A stretch of DNA of 64,000 nt, taken from Cellvibrionaceae bacterium AOL6 (GTDB lineage: Bacteria; Pseudomonadota; Gammaproteobacteria; Pseudomonadales; Cellvibrionaceae). The translations under genes were made by a program, and so were the position numbers. Every line of letters starts with the position of its first letter. Within the stretch, counting starts at the first letter, position 1. The stretch covers positions 1 through 64,000 of the forward strand of contig NOXC01000013.1 of assembly GCA_003265435.1 (NCBI GenBank), read 5' to 3'. This document shows, in pieces, positions 30,834 through 39,486 of this stretch. The notes under the pieces were generated by a model. The model made no database searches, was not told where the DNA came from, and was given only the letters and a program-made list of their open reading frames with translations.

Positions 30834-32318
30834 ATGAGTACAGACCTGTTTATTGTTGGCGGTGACGGAGACCTCGCACTGCGTAAACTTTATCCTTCGC
30901 TCTACTATCTCGAAATCAACGATTGCATGCCCGATAGCATGCGTATTATTGGCACCGCCCGAACGGGGCAAAGCCGCGAGGAGTTTCAGGCCAAAATCAA
31001 GAAGTGGCTGGTTCAAAGTGTTGATGAAAAGCTGTATTCGGAAGAGAAATGGCTCAGCTTTGCCAACAAAATCTACTTCGCCCAAGGCGACGCAACCAAG
31101 CCCGATGACCTTGAGAAAATTGGTCAGGAGTTCTTCAACGAGGACAACGTGCTCGTTGTGTATCTCGCGATCCCGCCCAAAATCTTCGGTCATGTATGCC
31201 GATCTCTGGATGCGTGTGGACTGGTTAAAGAAAACAGCCGTTTGATCGTAGAGAAGCCACTGGGAGACAGTCGCGAGTCCTTCCTTGAAATCAATGAGGA
31301 GCTCTCACGAGTCTTCACTGAGAAGCAGCTCTTCCGTATTGATCACTATTTAGGAAAAGAATCGGTTCAGAACCTTTTGGCACTGCGCTTTGCGAACGAT
31401 TTCTTTGAGCCATTGTGGAACAACAAGTACATCGATTCGGTGCAGATCACGGTGACAGAAACCGTGGGTGTTGGGAACCGTTGGGCTTTCTATGATCAGA
31501 CCGGTGCAACGCGCGATATGGTACAGAATCACCTGTTGCAGGTGCTTTGTCTGATGGCGATGGAGCCTCCAGCAATGCTGGATGCCGACTCCGTGCGTGC
31601 AGAAAAGCTTAAAGTCCTGAAGAGCCTCAAGCCAATCACTAATGAAGATGTGTTCGATCGTACGGTTCGTGGTCAATATGTCCGCGGTACCGTAGCGGGT
31701 GAAGAAGTGCCTGGTTATCTGGAAGAGGAGTCGGACAAGTATGAAATTGATCCGAATTCTCAAACAGAAACCTATGTCGCCATAGAGAGTGAGATCGAAA
31801 ATTGGCGTTGGTCAGGGGTGCCGATCTACCTGCGTACTGGTAAACGACTCAACAAAAAGCACTCTGAAATTGTGGTGTATTTTAAGCAAAGTCACCACAA
31901 CATCTTTGCCAAAAGCAAAGGCGAGCGCTGTCCAAATAAACTGATCATCCAGCTTCAGCCAGACTCTGGCATCAGCCTGCATTTGAACAGTAAAGTACAA
32001 GGTCTGGACGCCGGTATTCCCTTGAAAGACGGTTTCCTTAACTTGGACCTGGACGACCACAGCGAGCCCATGAAGCACGATGCCTATTCGCGTCTATTCT
32101 TCGATGTGTTCCGCAATGATCAAACCTTGTTTGTGAGTGCTGATGAGGTTGAAGCCGCTTGGGAGTGGGTCGATCAGATCTTTACTTCTTGGAAAGAGAC
32201 AGGTCAGAAGTGTGAGAACTATGAGGCCGGTACGGAAGGCCCGGATCGCGCGCATCGCCTTGTAAACAGTTGCGGTCAAAAGTGGTACGACGGCGAATAC
32301 TGCCCGATAGAATACTGA
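30834..32318 (+). CDS. zwf: glucose-6-phosphate 1-dehydrogenase
   Basis: A 494-aa cytoplasmic NADP enzyme that begins the pentose-phosphate and Entner-Doudoroff routes. The family signature RIDHYLGKESVQNL is present, as are FIVGGDGDLALRKLYPSLY at the N-terminus and EKPLGDSRESF. No pgl, edd or eda gene is nearby. ATG 30834 overlaps (CTATGA) a four-codon frame whose AAAGG sits only two bases before its own ATG, so translation of zwf may be coupled to it. A clear terminator follows. Confidence 0.95.
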   Translation: MSTDLFIVGGDGDLALRKLYPSLYYLEINDCMPDSMRIIGTARTGQSREEFQAKIKKWLVQSVDEKLYSEEKWLSFANKIYFAQGDATKPDDLEKIGQEFFNEDNVLVVYLAIPPKIFGHVCRSLDACGLVKENSRLIVEKPLGDSRESFLEINEELSRVFTEKQLFRIDHYLGKESVQNLLALRFANDFFEPLWNNKYIDSVQITVTETVGVGNRWAFYDQTGATRDMVQNHLLQVLCLMAMEPPAMLDADSVRAEKLKVLKSLKPITNEDVFDRTVRGQYVRGTVAGEEVPGYLEEESDKYEIDPNSQTETYVAIESEIENWRWSGVPIYLRTGKRLNKKHSEIVVYFKQSHHNIFAKSKGERCPNKLIIQLQPDSGISLHLNSKVQGLDAGIPLKDGFLNLDLDDHSEPMKHDAYSRLFFDVFRNDQTLFVSADEVEAAWEWVDQIFTSWKETGQKCENYEAGTEGPDRAHRLVNSCGQKWYDGEYCPIEY

Positions 32319-32340
32319 TTCTAAATAGAGTTGATAGATA

Positions 32341-32380
32341 AAAAACGGCGCGAGTTCAATAGCTTAGCGCCGTTTTTTTA
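32341..32380 (+). terminator. intrinsic terminator of zwf
   Basis: CGGCGC (32346-32351) pairs with GCGCCG (32367-32372) around a 15-base loop, flanked by A-rich sequence and seven T's. Confidence 0.85.
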
Positions 32381-32528
32381 TGCCAGTTCAAATTCGAACC
32401 GGCTCACAGAAGAATGAAAATAGTTTCGATTCTTCTGTCATCATTCGCTACACTTAGTAGCGCATGACCTCGGGCCGTAATGCCGTCCTCAGGTGAGTGC
32501 AGAGGGGGAACTCGGCAGTGAGGAAAAC

Positions 32529-33839
32529 ATGCACGCATTAGGTGCTTACGTTTTGGAGTCGCTCGACGGACTCGTGTTCTATGCGCGCGCGCCACTGCGC
32601 TGCGCGGGTGAGCATGTCGACGCGGGCTCGGCATTGCGTATGGATCAGCTTCAAGCGTGGTTGCCTCAGTGTGGCAGTCGTCAGATTGAAGAAGGGCTGG
32701 AGGTCAGGAGCTTTAATACCACAACCTTCCGCTTGGATCTTGAGGAACTGTTGGAGGGGATTCCAACATTGAGCGCGCTCTACAAAAAAGTCGATCATCA
32801 GTACCTGCTCAAACATATTTTAGAACTGCTCTCGCCTTTGCATGCCTTCAAATTTCGCCTCGCACTCTTAAGACAATGCCTGCCGTTTGAATATCAACGG
32901 ACTCTGTTCTGTATCTGGTTCGTGATTTTTGAGGCCGAGCTGACTGATCGAGAGTTGAATAGCTTTAAAAACCTAGTCGTCACTGCATTGGGGCATGACC
33001 TCGGTTTGCTTGATGTTGACCGGCGCTTCACACGACACGACCACGACCCGAGGATGCATTGTGACGATGACCAGGGCTACTACAGCCATGTGCATCGCAG
33101 TGCGGAATTTGTGTCGCGATGGTTGCCGACGTCTGAGCGTGTGTTGCGAGGTATTCGTCAGCATCATGAAAAAATGGACGGTACGGGCTTCCCAGCCGGC
33201 CTCTCCGGGAACGGATTGGCGGAGTATGGCCAGCACATCCATCTCTACGACACCTTATTTTCGGTGTACAAAAAGAACTATCAACCGCTGAACAAGGGGC
33301 TTGCGGATTTAAAGCCCATCATTGAAATTAACGCAGTGACGCATTTCGGGAAAGTGGCGGTGAGGCTACTGGATCTGCTCGAAAAAGCACCTCGGTCGTC
33401 ACGTGTCTTCTTCAGTGAAGAAGAGTACCCAACCATTCAGGCACGCACGGATCTGATGGCGCAGTACGTCGAGGCCTCGCTGGGGATTATCCAGCAGTTC
33501 ACGGCCGATGTCGGTTTCCGGCACGAGGATCGCTCTTTGTTCTCGCTGCAGAACAGTTTTATTCATATCGCGCTGTCGTATTACAAGCTTAGAATTTTGC
33601 ACAAACAAGCGATGCTGGCGGATTCGATGTCGGATGACGGCGCGTATTCAAAGGTCAGTAAGGCGGTCGAAGAGAACTATCTTTCGCTGCGTGAGATCAT
33701 TTTCCACATCAACAAATTTTTGTATCGGCTTCGTTTGTTCGAATCACGTGCCGCTCACCCTGAGCTGCGCACGGCGGTAAGCAGAACCATCACCGCCTTG
33801 GATGACTTGAATGTTCTGCTGTTAGAACGCTCAGACTAA
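32529..33839 (+). CDS. HD-GYP domain protein (c-di-GMP phosphodiesterase type)
   Basis: A 436-aa soluble protein. Residues 1-150 form an unassigned N-terminal domain. An HD-GYP-like core follows (about 155-270): the HD pair in ALGHDLGLLDVD, distal His in YYSHVHRS, and HHEKMDGTGFP carrying the HHExxDGxGYP-type motif, with F instead of Y. The C-terminal third is helical. The probable activity is c-di-GMP hydrolysis, but it is inferred. ATG 32529 has GAGGA five bases upstream; an earlier GTG at 32493 is less likely. It is convergent with pdxJ, 8 bp apart. Confidence 0.82.
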   Translation: MHALGAYVLESLDGLVFYARAPLRCAGEHVDAGSALRMDQLQAWLPQCGSRQIEEGLEVRSFNTTTFRLDLEELLEGIPTLSALYKKVDHQYLLKHILELLSPLHAFKFRLALLRQCLPFEYQRTLFCIWFVIFEAELTDRELNSFKNLVVTALGHDLGLLDVDRRFTRHDHDPRMHCDDDQGYYSHVHRSAEFVSRWLPTSERVLRGIRQHHEKMDGTGFPAGLSGNGLAEYGQHIHLYDTLFSVYKKNYQPLNKGLADLKPIIEINAVTHFGKVAVRLLDLLEKAPRSSRVFFSEEEYPTIQARTDLMAQYVEASLGIIQQFTADVGFRHEDRSLFSLQNSFIHIALSYYKLRILHKQAMLADSMSDDGAYSKVSKAVEENYLSLREIIFHINKFLYRLRLFESRAAHPELRTAVSRTITALDDLNVLLLERSD

Positions 33840-33847
33840 TTCCCGTT

Positions 33848-34603
33848 TCAGAGGCGGCAGCAGCGTAGGTAGGCCGAAACCGCTTCCTTGAAACCCATCC
33901 GCAATGCGTCTGCGGTCAAAGCGTGGCCGATGGACACCTCTAGCAGGCCGGGAAGCCTAGCATACAGAGGCAGGTTGTCGAGACTCAGGTCATGCCCGGC
34001 GTTAACACCCAAACCAATCGATTGTGCAAAGCTCGCCGCAATAGCGTGTTGCTCAAATAATGCTTCGCCTTCCTCGCGTCCTCTGGCAAATGCGGCCGCA
34101 TAGGGCCCCGTGTACAGCTCGATGCGATCTGCGCCGACCTGCTTAGCAAGTTGTATCTGCTCGAGGTCCGGGTCCATAAACAGGCTCACGCGTATTCCCT
34201 GGCTGCGTAGCGTGTCCACGATCGGTTTCAGCCGTTCGCCGTCCTGCTTTAAATTAAAGCCGTGATCGGAGGTCAGTTGGCTGTCGCCATCGGGTACGAG
34301 GGTGCACTGATCGGGGCGACCTTCGCTGACGAGAGGCAGCAAGCCAGGGTAGTCGTCGCGCGCGGCCGCAAACGGGTTGCCTTCAATATTGAATTCAACG
34401 CCGTTTGTTTGGGCGATCTGCGAGAGAAGCGCAATATCGCTGACGCGAATGTGCCGCTGGTCTGGCCTGGGGTGTGCGGTGAGACCCTGGGCGCCGGCAT
34501 CAATGCTTAATTGCGCGAACTCGGCGATATCGGGATTGTTGTCCAGCCGCGAATTGCGGAGCAGGGCGACCTTGTTCAGATTAACGCTAAGCGACGCAGG
34601 CAT
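33848..34603 (-). CDS. pdxJ: pyridoxine 5'-phosphate synthase
   Basis: A 251-aa cytoplasmic TIM-barrel enzyme that condenses 1-deoxyxylulose 5-phosphate with 3-amino-2-oxopropyl phosphate in vitamin B6 synthesis. Family motifs are LSVNLNKVALLRNSR, GLTAHPRPDQRHI, FNIEGNP, CTLVPD, GADRIELYTGPYA and GVNAGHDL. The ATG at 34603 lies one base past the stop of the exported cyclophilin gene, so the two are translationally linked. It ends close to the convergent HD-GYP gene. Confidence 0.95.
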   Translation of the reverse strand: MPASLSVNLNKVALLRNSRLDNNPDIAEFAQLSIDAGAQGLTAHPRPDQRHIRVSDIALLSQIAQTNGVEFNIEGNPFAAARDDYPGLLPLVSEGRPDQCTLVPDGDSQLTSDHGFNLKQDGERLKPIVDTLRSQGIRVSLFMDPDLEQIQLAKQVGADRIELYTGPYAAAFARGREEGEALFEQHAIAASFAQSIGLGVNAGHDLSLDNLPLYARLPGLLEVSIGHALTADALRMGFKEAVSAYLRCCRL

Positions 34604-34604
34604 A

Positions 34605-35198
34605 TCAAGGGTCCAATCGGTACGCTTTTTCTACGATGACCGGGTAGTTCGGTGCCTCGGGTCGGTCGCGGTAGAGTCCGCGTGGCTCGCGCTCGATTTT
34701 TTTTACGGTCTCGAAGCCTTCAATCACTTTACCGAACACGGCATAGCCTGCACTTTCCCCTTTTTTGAAATCCAGCGCTTCATTGTCTTTGATGTTAATG
34801 AAGAACTGAGACGTCGCACTGGCCGGGTCTGAGGATCGGGCCATGGACAGGGTCGCCATTTCGTTTTTCAGCTTATTGTCGGCTTCGTTAATAATCGCGT
34901 CGTGTGTTTCTTTTCTCTGGAAGTCCCAAGTAAATCCGCCGCCTTGAACGACGAAATTAGGCACAACACGATGGAAGATGGTGCCGGTATAAAATCCTTC
35001 GTCTACGTAGCGAAGAAAGTTCTCAACGGTGACCGGCGCTTCCTTGGGGTAAAGTTCGATTGTCATGTTGCCTACCGACGTTTCAAACACCACTTTTGGG
35101 AACGGGGGCGTCGGGTCGTTTTTCTTTGCAGCGAACGACGGGAGGCTGATCAGCGAGCTGAAAATCAGCGCTACTGAGACAAGTAGAGCACGTTTCAT
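34605..35198 (-). CDS. exported cyclophilin-type peptidyl-prolyl isomerase
   Basis: A 197-aa protein with a signal peptide (KRALLVSVALIFSSLISLPSFA) and a full cyclophilin domain: FHRVVPNFVVQGGGF, MARSSDPASATSQFFINI and the GYAVFGKVIEGFE segment. It should act as a periplasmic proline isomerase. A second cyclophilin without signal peptide lies at 61.4 kb, so the pair resembles E. coli PpiA and PpiB. ATG 35198 follows the SH3-protein stop by two bases. Confidence 0.9.
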   Translation of the reverse strand: MKRALLVSVALIFSSLISLPSFAAKKNDPTPPFPKVVFETSVGNMTIELYPKEAPVTVENFLRYVDEGFYTGTIFHRVVPNFVVQGGGFTWDFQRKETHDAIINEADNKLKNEMATLSMARSSDPASATSQFFINIKDNEALDFKKGESAGYAVFGKVIEGFETVKKIEREPRGLYRDRPEAPNYPVIVEKAYRLDP

Positions 35199-35200
35199 TA

Positions 35201-35881
35201 TCAATTTACCCATTCTGAATTGCGTTTAGGGGGTTTAAGTCGTGGAATGATGACGGCTGCCAGCATACCAATTAACACCAGCACCGCCCCGTTAAACATA
35301 TAGCTAAAGCGTCGATCGGCTTTCAAGCTGGTGTTTTCGGCGTTTAACGCATCGTTGCTGGTCTGCAGAAGTTCATGTTCTTCAAGCAGGCGTTGATATT
35401 TTTGATCCATTTCGATCGCACCAGATGAAATGCTGCGGATACGCGACAGCTCCATACTGGTTTGTTGTTTTTCTGCCTCAGTCGACGCGAGGTTTTTTTC
35501 AAGCTCCTGCAGGCGTGATTGCGTTTCATTGAGTTCGTTGCGCACACTACTCAGTGCCTGTTCGGCTTTTTGCCTGGCATCCTGAGCGGCTTTCAGCTGA
35601 CGCGCTGCAGTGGGTGTGCTGGTTAAATACTGTTCTGGTAGCCAGCCTGTCAATTCACTGTTGACACGCACGTGCACCCAGCCCTCGGGCGTACCTGCAT
35701 CGGTCGGTAGTGTTTCCAGCGCGGTCCCGCTTCTTAAGCCTTTGTGCAATATCCGATGTTGCGAGCTCGGGCCGCTGCGTAAAGGGACATAGACTTCGTC
35801 ATTGATGTACAGCGTCTCGGCTTGAGCAATGACGCTGATAAAACTCAGTGCGAAAAGCAAAAGCGAGCTAGCAATGCGCAT
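35201..35881 (-). CDS. exported SH3-domain protein, membrane-anchored (TIGR04211/YgiM-like)
   Basis: A 226-aa protein. Signal peptide (residues 1-21), bacterial SH3 domain (about 24-90; VYVPLRSGPSSQHRILHKGLRSG, GWVHVRV, GWLPEQYL), a long coiled coil (95-185) and a C-terminal membrane helix (FNGAVLVLIGMLAAVIIP). The architecture matches the TIGR04211 family, thought to bind the cell wall. Function is not established. It overlaps the YciI gene by one base and precedes the exported cyclophilin. Confidence 0.88.
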   Translation of the reverse strand: MRIASSLLLFALSFISVIAQAETLYINDEVYVPLRSGPSSQHRILHKGLRSGTALETLPTDAGTPEGWVHVRVNSELTGWLPEQYLTSTPTAARQLKAAQDARQKAEQALSSVRNELNETQSRLQELEKNLASTEAEKQQTSMELSRIRSISSGAIEMDQKYQRLLEEHELLQTSNDALNAENTSLKADRRFSYMFNGAVLVLIGMLAAVIIPRLKPPKRNSEWVN

Positions 35882-36180
35882 CAGGGGAGCACCTTTTTGA
35901 AGGGTTTAACGGTGACGCTGGAGAAGACACCTGCGACGGTATAAGGGTCTGCATCCGCCCAGGATTGCGCCTCCTGCAAAGACGCGAATTCAGCGACGAC
36001 CAGCGTGCCGGAGAAGCCTTCCTCGCCGGGGTCTTCGCTGTCAATGGCAGGATGAGGTCCCGCGAGGATCAGCCGGCCTTCGTCACGCAGCGCGTTCAGT
36101 CGCTCAATGTGAGCAGGTCGTGTTTCCTTTCGAATGGGGAGGCTGTTGGGAACGTCCTGGCAAAGAATCGCGTAAAGCAT
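35881..36180 (-). CDS. YciI-like protein
   Basis: A 99-aa dimeric alpha-beta barrel (ferredoxin-like) protein of the YciI family: [36 protein letters not shown], and the Asp-containing [16 protein letters not shown]. The His/Asp pair resembles a muconolactone isomerase-like site but activity is unknown. It is part of a run with the SH3 protein and VC0807-type membrane protein, a common arrangement near rnm/scpAB. Confidence 0.9.
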   Translation of the reverse strand: MLYAILCQDVPNSLPIRKETRPAHIERLNALRDEGRLILAGPHPAIDSEDPGEEGFSGTLVVAEFASLQEAQSWADADPYTVAGVFSSVTVKPFKKVLP

Positions 36181-36191
36181 AAAAAATCCCG

Positions 36192-36902
36192 TTATTTTTT
36201 GGTGTTCTGTTCATGGAAGACTTCTTCCAAGCTGAGACCCGTCAATTTAGTGATTTGCCGAAAAAGGTAAAAGAGCGCAGCCATCATGACGGCAATCGAC
36301 GGTATCAAAATCACCACATAGCTGTACGCCGTCATTTTACCGAGCTCGCTATTAAACGCTTCCGTGCCCGGAGCGCTGACAACCAGAACTTTGGCGAGCA
36401 CATAATTCAGCACGGCGCTCAAAAAGAACGACGCAGCGACCATATAGGAGGCATTGACTAAGGCCGCGTCAAAGGCGCGTTCGTTGCCTTTTTGGCTGAG
36501 CTGGTGAGCAATTTTGTCGGTTTGCAATACCTTGTCATTGTACAGGAACACGCGCACAAGCGGGTATCGAGTGTAAGTAGAAGCGAGCGTGGCAATGCCA
36601 ATCAATGCGGGGATCGCCGCCTCCTTGATCGCGATGTATTGCGGGTCCAGCTGGAGCAGTGCGATACCGCCGGTCAACAATACGCTTATGACACCGAGCG
36701 CAGAAAAGAGGTTCACTTTGCGTTGCTGGAAAAAGTCGTACACGCCGTAACCGATGGGGAAGGCGAGGGCGACGATGACGCCGAGCTGCGGGCCGAGGTG
36801 GGCTTCTCCGCTGAATTTGGTCAGGATTAGGGTGGGGATTAGGATGTTTAATGCCAAATTTAGCAGTAAACTCTCGTTCTTTTCTGTCGCGGAATGATTC
36901 AT
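36192..36902 (-). CDS. polytopic membrane protein, VC0807/YciB-like
   Basis: A 236-aa inner-membrane protein with six or so hydrophobic segments ([63 protein letters not shown], a segment near 155-175 and one near 195-215). It resembles the VC0807 family and sits where intracellular septation protein YciB is found in related genomes. Function is not known. It is divergent from the rnm gene, 17 bp away. Confidence 0.72.
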   Translation of the reverse strand: MNHSATEKNESLLLNLALNILIPTLILTKFSGEAHLGPQLGVIVALAFPIGYGVYDFFQQRKVNLFSALGVISVLLTGGIALLQLDPQYIAIKEAAIPALIGIATLASTYTRYPLVRVFLYNDKVLQTDKIAHQLSQKGNERAFDAALVNASYMVAASFFLSAVLNYVLAKVLVVSAPGTEAFNSELGKMTAYSYVVILIPSIAVMMAALFYLFRQITKLTGLSLEEVFHEQNTKK

Positions 36903-36919
36903 GAATTACGTGTTGGATA

Positions 36920-37789
36920 ATGAATAGGTTCGCTGGGCGCGTTGTCGACTTGCATTGCCACAGTGATCGGTCGGACGGTATTTTAAGCCCTGAAGCGCTC
37001 GTGTCGAGAGCAAAAGCGCGCGATGTGTCGGTTTTGGCATTAACCGACCATGATACCATTGCGGGCTTGGCAGCCGCGAAAGCGCAAGCGGCGCTCGAGG
37101 GCATGACGCTCCTGAATGGCATTGAGTTTTCCTGTCAATGGCAGGGAAGGGGCATTCACATTGTCGGCCTGAACTTTGATGACGGCGATCAGGATCTGTT
37201 GGCGCTGATCGCCAGGCAGCATCAGCGTCGCATGGAACGAAGCGCTATGATTGCCGAAAAGCTGGAGCGGGCAGGATTCGACAATGCCTTGGCGCGGGCG
37301 AAAACCCAAGCGGGCGAGGCGAGCCTTGGGCGGCCACATTTCGCTCACGCTATGGTTGAGGCGGGCTTTGTGCGCAGCGTCGATCAGGCATTCAAGCGCT
37401 ACTTGGGTTCAGGCAAGCCTGGAGATGTGAAGCAAGTCTGGCCTGAGTTTGAAGAAGTGGTGCCGGTTGTGCGTGCAGCAGGCGGTGCGGCCGTGGTCGC
37501 GCACCCGTTAAAATACAAGATGACGCGTACTAAGTTACGTGCCATGCTGGATGACTTCCGCGATTGCGGCGGGAATGCGATGGAGGTCGTAAGCGGTGCG
37601 CAGCGACCAGAGCAAACTCGTGAAATGGCGCAACTCGCAGGACGCTTTGCCTTACTGTCCAGCTGCGGCAGTGATTTTCATATGCCCGGCACGCAGTGGG
37701 GAGAGCTCGGTAAGTTCCCGGCCCTGCCGGAAACGGTGACGCCAGTGTGGTCGCTTTGGCCTTCACTGGCGAATGAAAGCAAGCAATAA
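36920..37789 (+). CDS. rnm: PHP-domain 5'-3' exoribonuclease RNase AM
   Basis: A 289-aa metal-dependent PHP phosphoesterase related to E. coli RNase AM (YciV/TrpH), which processes 5' ends of rRNA and degrades pAp-like substrates. Metal ligands are seen in VDLHCHSDRSDG, ALTDHDTI, GIEFS, GRPHFAHAM, VVAHPLKY and SDFHMPG. It starts the block rnm-yciO-scpA-scpB-rluB, an arrangement conserved in gammaproteobacteria. Confidence 0.92.
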   Translation: MNRFAGRVVDLHCHSDRSDGILSPEALVSRAKARDVSVLALTDHDTIAGLAAAKAQAALEGMTLLNGIEFSCQWQGRGIHIVGLNFDDGDQDLLALIARQHQRRMERSAMIAEKLERAGFDNALARAKTQAGEASLGRPHFAHAMVEAGFVRSVDQAFKRYLGSGKPGDVKQVWPEFEEVVPVVRAAGGAAVVAHPLKYKMTRTKLRAMLDDFRDCGGNAMEVVSGAQRPEQTREMAQLAGRFALLSSCGSDFHMPGTQWGELGKFPALPETVTPVWSLWPSLANESKQ

Positions 37790-37820
37790 CACCGCATAGT
37801 TGTGTTTACAGGAGGTCGGT

Positions 37821-38453
37821 TTGGCTCAGTTTTTTACCATACACCCGGATAACCCCCAGCAGCGTCTGATTGATCAGGCTGTCGCCATTTTGCGCAAAGG
37901 GGGGTTGATTGCCTATCCAACAGACTCCGCCTATGCGCTGGGTTGTCACATTGGTGATAAGCTGGCGCTGGATCGGATTCGCGCCATCCGTCAGCTCGAT
38001 AAACACCATAATTTCACCCTGATGTGCCGTGATCTGTCGGAGCTGGCCAACTATGCAAAGGTCGACAATAGTGACTTTCGCTTGATCAAGAGCCATACGC
38101 CGGGTCCCTTTACCTTCATTCTCAATGCCACTTCGGAAGTGCCTCGGCGCCTCCAGCATCCCAAGCGGAAAACGCTCGGCATGCGCGTGCCCGATAATCG
38201 TATTGCGCTGGCACTGATGGAGACCTTGGGCGAACCGTTGATGACCAGCTCACTGATACTCCCCGGTGAAGCGGAGCCGCTTACCGACCCTTATGACATT
38301 CGCGACACGCTCGAGCACCATCTTGAACTGGTGATTGATGGCGGCTATTGCGGTATGGAAGCGACCACGGTGGTAGACCTGACCGGCGATGAACCCGTTA
38401 TCATTCGCAAAGGTTGCGGGGATATCTCGGAACTTGAGAGCCTCGGCGGATAA
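37821..38453 (+). CDS. yciO: YciO family (YrdC/Sua5-type) protein
   Basis: A 210-aa nucleotide-binding protein of the Sua5/YrdC/YciO superfamily. Its members make the tRNA threonylcarbamoyladenylate intermediate; the YciO subfamily activity is less certain. Motifs: LIAYPTDSAYALGCHIGD, IRQLDKHHNFTLMCRDLSEL, TPGPFTFILNAT and TLGMRVPDN. The start is TTG 37821, five bases after GGAGG; an in-frame codon 21 bases earlier is less likely. Confidence 0.9.
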   Translation: MAQFFTIHPDNPQQRLIDQAVAILRKGGLIAYPTDSAYALGCHIGDKLALDRIRAIRQLDKHHNFTLMCRDLSELANYAKVDNSDFRLIKSHTPGPFTFILNATSEVPRRLQHPKRKTLGMRVPDNRIALALMETLGEPLMTSSLILPGEAEPLTDPYDIRDTLEHHLELVIDGGYCGMEATTVVDLTGDEPVIIRKGCGDISELESLGG

Positions 38454-38552
38454 GCATGGGGGCTCAACAGCGCTGAGGCCCCGGCTCCTCAGGTAAACGA
38501 GCCAATGTGGGTGGCGGTGTATAAGTGGTGTTAAATCGCCTGAGGTTATCGC

Positions 38553-38558
38553 TATAAT
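38553..38558 (+). promoter_or_regulatory. -10 element of the scpA promoter
   Basis: A perfect TATAAT followed by a GC-rich discriminator (GCGCGG), as in growth-rate or stringent-controlled promoters. The -35 is weak (TTAAAT at 38531-38536). It lies 39 bp before the scpA TTG start. Confidence 0.5.
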
Positions 38559-38596
38559 GCGCGGTTTCATCTGCTTAACCGTCTTTGGAGCCGAGC

Positions 38597-39445
38597 TTGT
38601 CTGACGTTGAACAAGAAACTGTAGCGGAACCCGTTGCCGAGCAAGGTGATTCGGGGCCAGCACAGTCCGAAATGCCCTTTGCCGTGGTGCAGGGCAAAGC
38701 CGTCACAGAACTGCCCAAAGATCTGTACATTCCACCCGACGCCCTCGAAGTGTTTCTAGAAGCCTTTGAAGGCCCGCTGGACCTCCTGCTGTACCTGATT
38801 CGCAAACAAAACATCGATATTCTTGAAATCGATGTGTCGGAAATTACCCGACAGTACGTGAACTACGTCGATATGATGCAGGCCATGCAGTTTGAACTGG
38901 CCGCAGAATATTTGGTGATGGCGGCGATGTTAGCTGAGATCAAGTCCCGCATGTTGTTGCCTCGCTCGAATGAAGGCGAAGAGGAGGACGAGGAAGACCC
39001 TCGCGCCATGCTGATTCGTCGCTTGCAGGAATACGAACGCTTCAAGCGCGCTGCAGAAGACATCGATGAGATACCTCGCATGCACCGGGACTTCCATGTC
39101 GGTCGAGCGAAGGGGCCTGATCGCAACTTGACGCGACCCGAGCCGGACGTGAGCATGAAAGAACTTCTGCTGGCCCTGTCAGAGGTGATGCGGCGCGCAG
39201 ACCTGTACGAAAGTCACCAGATCCAGAAAGAAAAACTGTCGACGCGAGAGCGAATGACGCAAGTCCTTGATAAGTTAAAAGGTCGTCAATTCGTTCCCTT
39301 TGTGAGCCTGTTTACCGTCGAAGAAGGGCGCCTTGGCGTGGTGGTGACCTTCCTTGCAGTGATGGAATTGATCAAGGAAAAGCTGGTAGAAATCGTGCAA
39401 TCAGAAGCCTTCGGCGCGATTCACGTCAAAGCGAAAGCGGAATAA
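38597..39445 (+). CDS. scpA: segregation and condensation protein A
   Basis: A 282-aa kleisin subunit of the Smc-ScpAB chromosome condensin. An acidic N-terminal tail of about 45 residues precedes the N-terminal kleisin domain (FLEAFEGPLDLLLYLIRKQNIDILEIDVSEITRQYV split over residues 50-86) and the C-terminal winged-helix part. The start is TTG 38597, six bases after GGAG. It is followed by scpB after 41 bp. The presence of ScpAB is unusual among MukBEF-type enterics but normal here. Confidence 0.94.
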   Translation: MSDVEQETVAEPVAEQGDSGPAQSEMPFAVVQGKAVTELPKDLYIPPDALEVFLEAFEGPLDLLLYLIRKQNIDILEIDVSEITRQYVNYVDMMQAMQFELAAEYLVMAAMLAEIKSRMLLPRSNEGEEEDEEDPRAMLIRRLQEYERFKRAAEDIDEIPRMHRDFHVGRAKGPDRNLTRPEPDVSMKELLLALSEVMRRADLYESHQIQKEKLSTRERMTQVLDKLKGRQFVPFVSLFTVEEGRLGVVVTFLAVMELIKEKLVEIVQSEAFGAIHVKAKAE

Positions 39446-39486
39446 GATCGGCTCTGCCGTCAGCACATAACACACTAAAGGTAGTC

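Noticed and set aside
32382-32402. tRNA T-loop-like sequence GTTCAAATTCGAAC
   Set aside because: No cloverleaf, anticodon arm or acceptor stem around it; only an imperfect inverted repeat.
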